Both the position numbers and the translations under genes were made by a program. A stretch of DNA of 15,735 nucleotides from NCBI GenBank assembly GCA_025765615.1, contig JAIVFJ010000669.1, positions 1 through 15,735 on the forward strand. Reading direction: 5' to 3'. A model generated the notes under the pieces. That model was not told where the DNA came from. It saw nothing but the letters and a program-made list of their open reading frames with translations, and searched no databases. Below, piece after piece: positions 7,823 to 15,735 of this stretch (its first letter is position 1; every line of letters begins with the position of its first letter). This DNA is from Zopfochytrium polystomum (taxonomy: Eukaryota; Chytridiomycota; Chytridiomycetes; Chytridiales; Chytridiaceae).

Positions 7823-7985
7823 GACACCGGCGCAAGGCGGGCTATCTCGTTGACTAGCTTTCACTCAGCGTCACTGCGCGGGCTGCCGCGATCGGGGCTG
7901 ATCCTACTCAAGCACAGGCACCCCTGCGCCGCTTGCCGCTTGCCGCTTGCCCGGCGGCCACCGTCAGAGGCGGCGGCGGCGACCA

Positions 7986-9236
7986 ATGACATCCCAGCGT
8001 GCGGACAGTGGCACGTCGCTTGCTTGCTTGCTGCTTGCTGTTCGCCCTGCATTCGCATTTCTCCCAGAGCCAACCGCCGTCGCCGAACCCGTCGGGGCCC
8101 TCCCCCCCCACCCACTGAAGTGTGGCAGGACCAGCGCCGGACCCCCCACTCGCCTCCTTCTCTGTGCGGGGGCCTTCAGCCTGCGCTCTGTGGCGGCCCA
8201 CGCGCGCCGTTTTGGCGTCCACCTCGGCCCGCCGCGCTGCTGTGAGGGGACAGGTGCGTATGGTTCGAGAGATAGGAGCGCATCGAATGCAACGCCTCCT
8301 GGCGTCGCACTCCTTATTGAAAAGACAAGGGGGAATGTAAGACGCATGGCGAGCGGATCTTGCTACTCTTTGGCTCAAACTACCCTGATGGCTGAGCTTC
8401 ATCGTTCGTCGGGTTCTCCCCATGCCCTGCCCTGCCCATCCTGTCGCAATCAGGGTCTCCGACGCGGCACCGGCGATGCGAATTGCATAAAGCAGACCCA
8501 ACGAATCTCTTCCTCCCATCATTCTTCAGGGTTACTCGCCCACCAAGCCGGTAGTCTTGCATCTTCAACGCCCGTTCGAGAGAAAGGCAGTCGTCTCGAG
8601 GCTGCAGCAGTGCGAGACTCGAGACTCAACAGTGCGTGGCGTAAGGACGGCGGTCGGAGAGCGGGGAGCCATGGGGCGAAAGGTACGCTCTGTGCCGCGG
8701 CCGACCCGGCGTTGTCGTTCGCCGTGCCTTCAAGCGGGCGTGACGCCCCCGCACCCAGCGACGTCCCGGTGCACATTGGAGTCGATGGGCGCCCACACGT
8801 CGCCACAACACTGTCGAACGAGGTCTACGTCCAAGAGAAGACAGCTGCGGTTTGCATCGAGATTCTCGACCGCGAAATCAAGCACGCCTCGCAAGAGCCT
8901 GTCTACTACTGGCTACCACGCACACCTGTGTCGCGCACAAAGGCGTCAAGCACGGCTCGGCAGCTGTGCGACGAGTGCACGAATTCGATTTTCTGCGGTT
9001 ACTGGTTCTGCGCGGTGTGCGGGAAGGAGATTTGCATGGACTGCTTCGAGACGGCGCTCGAGACCAGCGAAATCGGCCACCTGAACGACGCATGGCGCTG
9101 CGCGAGCGCGGCAGGGGCATCCCCGCTCAAGGCGCACCGGAACTTTTCTTCCAGAAACTATTTTAAACGGCGATGGTTACTAAGGCCCCGTTCGGCGCCC
9201 CCCCAGTTACTAGTAATTTTGGAAAAATCCCGTTAA
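7986..9236 (+). pseudogene. Fragment with a KDM3/JMJD1-type C6 zinc finger, JmjC domain absent
   Basis: A long frame is open here in GC-rich sequence, but only the part from about 8700 to 9160 looks truly coding. It contains LCDECTNSIFC, WFCAVCGK and EICMDCFE: C-x2-C-x10-C-x2-C-x4-C-x2-C at 8967-9044. This is the exact spacing of the zinc finger in KDM3 (JMJD1) H3K9 demethylases. A later Cys and His (RCASAAG...KAH) may complete it. In that family a JmjC dioxygenase domain follows further on. Here the sequence changes character at about 9165 and no JmjC motif appears, so the copy is truncated or its next exon is displaced. The 5' half (7986-8640) is unsupported, and the true start and introns are unknown. 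Confidence 0.45.
8018..8040. repeat. TTGC/CTTG short tandem repeat
   Basis: A GCTTGCTTGCTTGCTGCTTGCTG tract lies in GC-rich sequence. A related GCCGCTTGCCGCTTGCC tract lies shortly before it (about 7928-7950). Confidence 0.8.
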
Positions 9237-9480
9237 TAATTTCTGCCTGTTTTCTATTTTTTGTTGTTGAGTTCGCCCCACGCTTGTACTGCTGCTCACA
9301 AAGTTTTGCGGGAGCGTTTGGCGCCATCGCTTTTTTTGGGGGGTTGCCATTTTTTGAGAGGGAGTGTTCGGCGCCCTCCCCACCCATTTCGTTATTTTTC
9401 GCAAAAATAGCCAAACCAAAAAACAGGTCTGGACTTGTTTTCCGAACAGATAAACGCAACACACAGGAAAACCACCTTCC
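9165..9480. other. Compositionally distinct block with three GGCGCC-centred motifs
   Basis: From about 9165 the sequence changes from GC-rich coding-like DNA to mixed AT-rich DNA with T and A runs. TTCGGCGCC occurs at 9191-9199 and 9367-9375, and TTTGGCGCC at 9317-9325. No terminal inverted repeats or target duplications were found. It may be an insertion that truncated the zinc-finger gene, but its identity is unknown. Confidence 0.4.
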
Positions 9481-9486
9481 TCATTG

Positions 9487-9640
9487 CGATGGACGCCAAC
9501 GAAATCCAGCTCAAATATCGACTGGATCTGCGATCCCCACAGTGACGCTTCTGAAGATGCAAGGCTGACCCAACTATATTGACTGTATCAATACCACACA
9601 GCAGCAGTTGTTCGAAGAATGCGAGTCAAGCGATGGCTGA
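9487..9640 (+). pseudogene. Possible worn helix-turn-helix of a Tc1/mariner-type transposase
   Basis: The frame from ATG 9489 gives IQLKYRLDLRSP; after a frameshift another gives IPTVTLLKMQG and then a stop. Together they resemble the HTH of the transposase at 13230-13343 (SERLDLAVSPKVVHFALKFL), and the bases CGACTGGATCTG are shared. No DDE part follows. The match is short and could be chance. Confidence 0.25.
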
Positions 9641-10110
9641 AACGGCATGCAGTCTTTGCTCTTCACAAGATGCTTTCTGCAGCCATCGAGCAGCAAGTCC
9701 TTCCCTTATCCACAGGGTTGATCAAAACTGCGATCTGAACCTCTACCCTTAGTGGCGCAAGGTGGCTGGAAGAGATGCGCCATGGTCACAGAGCACAAAT
9801 GCAGGGTAACCCATGACAATCTAGACATGGATGTTTTGACGTTTGAGTATGACATTCTGATCCGTTTGGCGAGTAAGTGGTCGTCCGCTGATCAGTTTGT
9901 TGACTTTAGTTTTGGCGCTGTTGTGTCCTCTTCAATTTCATACGCCTTGAGCAACAAAATCCAAATAAGCAGGTTATGAATGAAATAGCTTAGTGGCATC
10001 AAAAAACTCAAACCAGCAGGGGTGCTGGTGTGAGGGGTCGGAATCATCTGTTCGCAGAAGACTTTGAAGGATGGAACCAGCTTGTACTGAGTTTGATATG
10101 CGTGTGACAA
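9641..10110. other. No gene recognised
   Basis: Short open frames occur on both strands. One on the minus strand (9892-10110) contains a hydrophobic stretch that could span a membrane, but nothing supports it as a gene. I see no repeats or RNA genes. Confidence 0.4.
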
Positions 10111-10189
10111 TTGTCAGGAACGTGCAACAATGGGGCCGACTCTGAGAAACCTGCTATGAGGTTTTTTAACGCAGTTAGTTCGTGCGTCA

Positions 10190-10504
10190 CGAAGAAAAAT
10201 GGAAAGAAGGAAAGAAAAAAAGAAGGAAAAAGGAGGACGAGCCGGAGGGAGGGAGCCAGGGGAGGGAGGAAGATGAGAGGAGGCGAAAGTATTAGAGGCA
10301 TGCGTAGATCATCCATCCCACCAGGGCACACACGCAAGGAACGGGGGAAGAGGAAGTCGGTTACTACAAAGGGCGATGAAAAGAAACGAGAGAAATGGAG
10401 AAAAGGCCATAGCTTTCCTGAAAAAATCAGGGAAAGAAAAAAAACAAAAGAAGAGAAAAAAAAATCGGGAGCATCACTCTTTCGGGGATAAAAAAAAAAA
10501 AAAA
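10190..10504. repeat. Purine-rich (GA) tract ending in a 15-base poly-A
   Basis: The plus strand is almost entirely A and G with GAAAGAAGG and GGGAGGGAGG runs. A 10490-10504 poly-A run closes it. Lys/Arg/Glu-rich open frames here are products of the composition, not genes. Confidence 0.8.
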
Positions 10505-10632
10505 CCTCCTCCTCCTTTCAACACACACTCACTCGCACTCCCTTCTCCCTCAACGTCTCTCCCTCATCCCTTCTTTCCTCACTCACTCACCCACACACAC
10601 ACACACAATACGCACACACACACTCACGCACC
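10505..10632 (+). promoter_or_regulatory. CT/CA-rich leader before the ATG at 10633
   Basis: A pyrimidine-rich stretch with CTC/CACT repeats passes into CA repeats (10591-10627) and ends CACGCACCATGG. It looks like the promoter or 5' leader of a gene beginning at 10633. Confidence 0.45.
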
Positions 10633-10955
10633 ATGGTCGAGTTCGCCTTTGACAGCACGTCGGTGCACTTCTGCGAGGCCAGCACGGTGGCTTGTTGTAG
10701 CACGACAAGGCGACGTTGGCGGACGCCTTGCTGAGCGAGGGTCGGGTTCATCGTGCGGTCGCGAATCGAGCTGCCGCTGCTGCTGCTGCTGCCGCTCGAT
10801 TTGAAGGTCTGTGTCGGCCTCATTTGGGCGCGGTTAAGCAGTCAATCAAAGCCCTCCATTCACAACAGACTACGCCCTTCGCACTGCGTCCCTTCTTCTT
10901 CCCTCCTGTCAAAGATGCCGCCACACACACGCGCGTTACAAATATCCGCACCTAA
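10633..10955 (+). pseudogene. Likely gene start with a frameshift, unrecognised
   Basis: The ATG sits in a strong context (CACCATGG). The first frame reads MVEFAFDSTSVHFCEASTVA and stops at 10734. From about 10701 another frame continues HDKATLADALLSEGRVHRAV, then an Ala run coded by a GCT repeat, and stays open to 10955. The switch is near CTTGTTGTAGCACG (10691-10704). This suggests one protein broken by a small indel, or an unusual intron I could not place. No family is recognised. Confidence 0.35.
10768..10798. repeat. GCT/GCC trinucleotide repeat (poly-Ala)
   Basis: Five consecutive GCTs flanked by GCCs encode a run of about nine Ala in the frame that follows HDKATLAD. It is a typical slippage-prone coding microsatellite. 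Confidence 0.85.
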
Positions 10956-12224
10956 AACGGCGAGGAGCCGCAAATCCCCTCAGAACTGCTTGTTTGCACA
11001 ATTGATAGCACACCCCGACTCTCGGCCCATGGAGTCTGCCGCGCCCAGGTCTGGGGAAGGCTGTCACGGTGTTTGCCCTCACGCGGAGGAGTTGCGCAAG
11101 AAGCGAGAGCTTACCGTGCGGTGCACAGAGCAACACGTGGATGAAAAGCGTCTAATCTCTCCACGGCGAACGTAAAAAGCGTCCTGGCAGGTCTGGCGAA
11201 ACAGCGGCCTCCCATCCAAGTGCTCTTGCAGAGAGTTGACGAAAGCCAGCGGATGATGACAAGTGCTTCAGAAAGTGTTTATCAGGAGAATCTTTTCTTT
11301 CGTTGGTGGGGCGTCGATTGAGACTCAGACAACGACGAAACGACCTCCCCAATTATGACCCGCATCATAGGTGTGAATCGCCGCCGGTTCCAAGTTGAAA
11401 CAAAAGTAGCTGTCTTTTCCTCCACCTGAACCTCTGCCCTTCTAATTTTGCAATCAAAGTCCGACGCGCGCCGGCCTTTGCTATCGCATATTTCCATCAC
11501 TTTTTTCCTTGTAGCAACCAAAACAAACCAGTCACAGAGAGTTTTGGGCGCAAGTGAGCAGCCGGCAGTCACGAGAGGGACTGCACTCCCACCCTTTGAA
11601 GCCCTAATCAACACTGTTGGGCCAAAGCAGTCGAAGGAGGAGAATGATATAATTTTAGCCTTTCATCCAAGAAAGAAAACCAAGTTCCTGTCGGTTTCTG
11701 TTGGCCCCGCTGCAGCCAGCGGAGATACCTTGCTTCTGATTTCCCTTTTGCGACGTTTTGCGGCAACAGTTCGCGTTGATTGAGCAACCATGTCACACAA
11801 CTCTCAAACAAAAACGGGTTATGATGGAAAGATACAGGTGCGTTTGCGGTGACCACTTCGTTTGAGCCGGCGGATTTTGGAGCGGAAAAACCGACCGCTC
11901 CCACCGCACGTGCTGTGAGCCGCTGCCAACCAGGTTTTCGTTTCGCCGGTCTCGATAGAATGAATGAATGAATGGTGTGGGTCGCAATCAACGAAAAAAA
12001 AGGAAAGAAAAAGAAAAAGCGACGAATAGGGGAGCAGCGCGACGTCCTTTGAAGAAGAAGAAGAAGAAGGCGCGATCGCTTTTTCCGACCGCAGGCGGCG
12101 GGCTGACAGTATTGTGCGGTGGGGCGGGACGGGGGACGGACGTTTCTCTCTCCGCCGCCATGTGTTTGTCTGCACTCCGATCATTCCTCCTTCGCCATTA
12201 GTGCCATTTAAGCCTTTTTCCGTG
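10956..12224. other. No confident gene; minor simple repeats
   Basis: Overlapping open frames of 100 to 130 codons exist on both strands (for example 11282-11614 and 11608-11991 minus, 11448-11783 plus) without recognisable motifs. Simple repeats include AATG units at 11958-11974, an A-rich tract at 11990-12020 and GAA units at 12051-12069. This may hold exons I cannot place. Confidence 0.4.
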
Positions 12225-13094
12225 TCACAGATAGATTGGAAAACACGAGGAAAAACAAACCCGACAAACTTTACGACTTGAGCTCCCTGACACGTCCTGC
12301 GACGGTCTCAAACTGCGTGTTAAAACATCCAACGCACAACGCGTCTGTCGCTTTGCAACGGCCACCGTCCACTTGCCCTCCGCCGCCATCTCCCACACAA
12401 ACCCGCGGGACGCCGCCAAAACAAACCCTCGTTCGTCGTTGAACCCTGACGCCGTGCCAAGCTTCCGCGACCGCACCTGCTGCTGCAACCGACTTGCATG
12501 CACGGTTGGTGCTCGCCCTGCAGAGGTGGTCGCGAAGCCGGGAGGACACGTGGGCGAGGAGGGTACTCAAGGACGAGGAAGAAAGAGCTCGTGGTCGACG
12601 GGGAAAACTCACAGTGTTCTTTCTGCGAGATGTCGCGCTTTGCCGGGTAGCAGATGGAGGCACACAGCCGCCACAGCCAGTCCAGCAGCTTGGGCTTGGC
12701 TGTAATGCCGTACTCGGCCTCGAACGAAACCTTTGATGTGATCTACCACAGGTGCGCCCTCCAAGAAACGAATTTCCTCTGCTCGTCGACAAGAGAGGAT
12801 GCCTGCTTGATAAGCTTGGAGCACGGCATGGTGCTGAGGAGGCCGTCCAACATTTCCACCTGCTGTTGCTTGATCCCCAGTTGGGAGAGGTCTGCGCCAC
12901 TGGGCGTGTGCCAGCTCAAAATTGTCGGGAGGGGAAGGCTGTCAATGCGGTCGTTCCACAGCTTGAACACGGCCTTGACTGCTTCGAGAGACGCGGAATC
13001 GGCAAAACACAGAAAAGGCACCAAGGCGATCCAGTCGCCGGTCCTGATGCAATAGTGAAGGGTCTCCCTGCAGTAGTCAAAAATGGCGAGCAAC
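12225..13094 (-). CDS. Exons of an unrecognised minus-strand protein
   Basis: The first visible exon begins at an acceptor (GTCACAG, 13095-13101). It reads LLAIFDYCRETLHYCIRTGDW and runs on with natural-looking protein (FKLWNDRIDSL, CSKLIKQASSLVDEQRKF). The same frame then meets one TAG (12741-12743 region) before continuing FEAEYGITAKPKLLDWLWRL and DISQKEH. A 39-nt GT...AG stretch (12731-12769) spans the stop and keeps the frame. A good 95-nt intron (12518-12612, GTGAGT...CTGCAG) joins the last exon, which ends at the stop near 12225 with FPIYL. There is no family match by eye. It may be the 3' part of the gene whose SAM-like exon lies at 13984-14650, with a transposon in the intervening intron, but the phases do not prove this. 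Confidence 0.45.
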
Positions 13095-13137
13095 CTGTGA
13101 CCTCTGGTTCTTCCTTCCACCCCTTAGTACCAACACA

Positions 13138-13981
13138 ATGCGTGGCCGACGTATTAGCAATCAAATTCGAAAGCTTGTGTATGACTGCTTCCATGGACCA
13201 GACGCACAAACGGTACAACAGCTTGCAGGATTCAGGATGAGATCGCTGGCAGGCTGAGCGAACGACTGGATCTGGCAGTGTCACCGAAGGTGGTCCACTT
13301 CGCATTGAAGTTCCTTGGAATTACAAGGAAAGAGGTTCGTGGCGTACCTATAATCTCTTCCTCCACTCCCTCAAGTCTTCCACCCAAAGCTCTCTGTCTC
13401 CTTCATCCAGAGGTCGGAGGTTGCAATTGCTGCGTTTTGCCAACTGATGGAAGAGGAGCACGATGCATAGAGACCGTGTTTTTGTTGACGAAACTCGTGT
13501 CAATGACAAGAGCTCCAGCCGTCAGTACGGTTATTCCAGGGCGGGCCGGCGAGCTGCAGTTCGCCAAACAGGAATTCGCGGACAAAGCACGACCCTGATA
13601 GCGGCATTGGGCGCAACGGGAATCCGTGCCAAGTGCACAGTGGACGGATCTGCAACGGTTGTCAACTGTCTGGTGATCGTGCTCCTTCCAGAAATGGAGG
13701 AAGGTGAAGTTCTCATTCTGGATAATGCGAGAATCCATCACAATTGTCGTGTGGGCGAGGCATGCGAAGAATGTGGTGTGCGCTTGATCTACCTCCCTGC
13801 TTACTGCCCATTCCTCAATCTGATTGAAGAGGCTTTCTCAGTCATCAAGGTCGAGTTCCATCGCATGGAAGGCCACCTTCACAACCTTTTTCAACGACAT
13901 GATCTCATTTTGATGGTTTGCAATATCATAATGAGAAGAAAGGCAGTTGGTTTTATTCGCCACGCTGGCTACACCCAATAA
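13138..13981 (+). pseudogene. Tc1/mariner (IS630-like) DDE transposase, decayed, with probable intron
   Basis: The ATG at 13138 reads MRGRRISNQIRKLVYDCF; a frameshift near 13229 leads to the helix-turn-helix IQDEIAGRLSERLDLAVSP and ALKFLGITRKEVRG. A 67-nt stretch with intron features (13344-13410, GTACCT...TTCATCCAG) joins in phase to RSEVAIAAFCQLMEEEHDA. After a second shift at about 13462 the frame stays open to 13981. The catalytic motifs are all visible: VFVDET, VLILDNARIH and LPAYCPFLNLIEEAF, the usual D, D and E. Such enzymes cut and paste DNA at TA sites. I found no terminal inverted repeats. With two frameshifts it should be inactive. Confidence 0.82.
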
Positions 13982-13983
13982 AC

Positions 13984-14655
13984 TTTCAAGGTCATCTGAG
14001 CTGCATAGCCCAAGGGGAGTCCAATCCTCAGCAGCATGTCCAGATTGATGAACTTCAACGCGACAATGTCGATGCACTGCTTTTGAAGCGCGCCCAGGAT
14101 AACCACTTGATGTTGGATCAGGGCAATCAGCAGCACTGGTCGGAGCAGCACCAGCAGATCCACCTCCGTAAAAGGCCTGCGCGCAGCATAGCCCATGGAA
14201 ACACCAATCCACTCCAGCCTGTCAGAACTGATGAACTTCAGCGAGTCCACGCTAACAAAGTTGCTCCCCAAAGCGGTCAAGCACCGTTCTTGATGGCAGG
14301 CAGGGAGTATCTCGCCAACAAGAGCATCAATTGACGGAGCGTGGGGAGCGACAGCAGTTGCAGGGCCAGAGTGTGCGATAGCACCCAGTCCAGACGCACC
14401 CAAACTGATCGCTCCTCCCTGTGGCTGCATGATGTTCTGTATCTTAACGACAAGTTTGTCCAGCCCATCGAAGTTAAGATGGACTTGTGGGCCAGGAATA
14501 GCCACTGCGGAACGGTTCGGCTCAGGTGGTGACCTCGGTCCAGCTTGCTTCTGGTGGGTGCGATGGAACAGATGGTGTGTTGGAGCAGTGCAAAGAGTGG
14601 CGCCACATTCTTGCCTGATTCGTGTTAGAGCTTTCCCTGGAGGCGTGATTGCGAC
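13984..14655 (-). CDS. Protein with a tandem 61-residue SAM-like repeat (partial)
   Basis: The minus-strand frame opens just below 14658 without an ATG at its edge; the first in-frame ATG is at 14430. The N-terminal part is Pro/Ala/Gly-rich. Two repeats follow: NFVSVDSLKFISSDRLEWIG with VSMGYAARRPF, and DIVALKFINLDMLLRIGLPL with GYAAQMTL. The period is 61 residues (183 bp), seen also in the DNA at 14003 and 14186. The pattern of a Leu-rich helix, DxL, then [IV]Gh-x-hGY resembles SAM domains, which mediate protein oligomerisation. The frame ends abruptly in KVYWV next to the transposase stop, so the transposon probably cuts or borders the gene here. Confidence 0.5.
14003..14260 (-). repeat. 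Two diverged 183-bp tandem repeats coding the SAM-like units
   Basis: GCATAGCCCA, TCCAATCC-like and TGATGAACTTCA blocks occur in the same order from 14003 and from 14186. The copies differ at many bases, so the duplication is older than that of the WD40 repeats. Confidence 0.7.
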
Positions 14656-14879
14656 CACTCACAATCATTACTGCCCAGGTTGTGACCATTGGGTGGGTGC
14701 ACTTGATGGTACCGCCGTTCTCTGAAACACAAGTGAATCCTTCACGTGCATTGACATCACCCCCGTTACACTGGTATCTGCCAACAGCAGGTTGAACACT
14801 GGTTTCACCCTTGTACCCTCACTCCCTTCCCACCATCCTCTCCATTTCACTCTGAGAGCAACCCTGTCCCCACATCCCC

Positions 14880-15735
14880 CCAGATCTTTTCTCCAAGGTT
14901 ATGCTGCCCCCTTCTGCCAATGACATCGAAAACACTCTCACATCTCTTGCCTCAAACAAAGCCCAAGGCCCCTCCCAAATCTCCAGAGAGCTCCTTCTTG
15001 CAGCTGGTCCTCATGCTCTTGCATTCTTCTCCTCCCTCATCATTCGCTCTTTTCTCTTCCTTGACATCCCAGACTCTTGGGCATCTTCCTCCATCTTCCC
15101 CATACCCAAGAAAGCTGCGTGGGGTGGTGACTTCACTAACCTCCATCCAATCAGCCTCTGCGAACTTGCTGCCAAAGTTGTTCAGTCCATCCGTCTTTCT
15201 CGTATCTCTTCCATCCTCTCTTCTCACAATGTACTCCTTGGTTGCAACTTCTCTGCCCTCCCTGGCTCTTCTCCCGCCTCTCCACCTTGTACGCTACGCC
15301 CTTGACCTTGCCCACTCCACTAAACAGCCTTTATACCTTCTCCTCAAAGACATTAAGAAACCTTTTGACAGCGCCCCTGTTGCTGGCCTCATTGCCACCT
15401 GGGAACGTCTTCACCTCCCCTCTTCTTATGTTCGTATGCATGTCAATTCCCAACGTCGTTTTTGCTCCTCTGTCATCACAGCTTTTGGCCCATCCCCTTC
15501 GTTCCCCATTGGCACTATGATTCAGGAAGGCTCCCTTGATTGGCGTATCTTTTGGGACCCTGTTCTTTGCGTTCTTGATCGTTGTACTACCAGTTTCATT
15601 TTCTCAGTTCCCACCCCTCGTAACTTTCCTGTCCAATTCTTCAACCCCCCACCCCTGTCTCTGTTACCCGGCTTTGCCCTTGTCAAAGACACCAACACCC
15701 TCTCCAGCACCTTGGAGAATCTGCAGCTCAGGCCA
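14880..15735 (+). pseudogene. Non-LTR (LINE-type) reverse transcriptase fragment, frameshifted, runs off the right edge
   Basis: The frame from about 14883 reads LASNKAQGPSQISRELL, IPDSWASSSIFPIPKK and LHPISLCELAAKVV, matching the fingers part of LINE reverse transcriptases (usual forms GPDGIS, IPKP, RPISL). A frameshift near 15285 moves to a frame open to the edge: RYALDLAHSTKQPLYLLLKD and IKKPFDSAPV (motif A), then FPIGTMIQEGSLDWRIFWDP (G-x-x-Q-G motif). The catalytic [YF]xDD is not visible; the matching place reads GFALVKDTNTLSSTLENLQ. The enzyme is therefore broken twice. The downstream end is outside the window; no LINE 5' end or upstream endonuclease was recognised before 14880. Confidence 0.85.

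Noticed and set aside
7908..8522. Long minus-strand open frame opposite the zinc-finger region
   Set aside because: Several long frames coexist on both strands in this GC-rich stretch, and this one shows no motif.
10111..10491. Lys/Arg-rich open frames
   Set aside because: They follow from the purine-rich low-complexity tract.
12271..12900. 209-codon minus-strand open frame
   Set aside because: It is Ser/Arg-rich with no motif and overlaps a better exon model in another frame that uses a good 95-nt intron.
1..15735. CRISPR arrays, tRNA or rRNA genes, bacterial operons
   Set aside because: No spaced direct repeats, cloverleaf sequences or ribosome-binding sites with tightly packed genes were seen; intron-containing genes argue for a eukaryote.

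Overview
The window looks like nuclear DNA of a eukaryote, most likely an early-diverging fungus such as a chytrid. The reasons are short GT-AG introns (52 to 95 nt), a STAND receptor with a NACHT domain and near-identical WD40 repeats, a chromodomain Ty3/gypsy retrotransposon that appears self-primed like Tf1, and CT/CA-rich leaders before gene starts. The lineage is an inference. Almost everything recognisable is either an innate-immunity type receptor or mobile DNA in some stage of decay.

1-6855, minus strand: one large multi-exon gene with the order PB1-like, TIR, NACHT, WD40, running off the left edge. I could rebuild six exons by hand with intron phases that all agree. The gene is cut inside its TIR-coding exon 5 by an LTR retrotransposon (2623-5803, plus strand).

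The retrotransposon has two 353-bp LTRs that I read as identical, TG...CA ends and a 5-bp target duplication TCTTT, so it is a young insertion. It encodes Gag with a zinc knuckle. A canonical -1 frameshift signal then leads into a shortened Pol holding protease, half of the integrase zinc finger, the integrase C-terminus and a chromodomain. Reverse transcriptase, RNase H and the integrase core are missing although the frame stays open. Its U3 carries a dense run of perfect heat-shock elements. An 11-nt primer-binding site is exactly complementary to the likely 5' end of its own RNA.

6856-9165: the upstream region of the receptor gene, low-complexity tracts (31-bp poly-T, CA repeats), then a GC-rich open frame. 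Its last part carries a C6 zinc finger with the spacing of KDM3/JMJD1 histone demethylases but no JmjC domain. 9165-10632: a compositionally different block with three GGCGCC-centred motifs, a possible worn transposase helix-turn-helix, purine-rich and CT/CA-rich tracts. 10633-12220: a likely broken gene start and sequence I cannot assign.

12225-14650: minus-strand exons of an unrecognised protein and of a protein with a 61-residue tandem repeat resembling SAM domains. Between them lies a plus-strand Tc1/mariner-type DDE transposase (13138-13981) with frameshifts and a probable 67-nt intron. 14880-15735: a frameshifted non-LTR reverse transcriptase running off the right edge.

Together the window shows a receptor gene of the NLR type freshly inactivated, or remodelled, by a non-autonomous and possibly heat-inducible chromovirus, next to older transposon remains.
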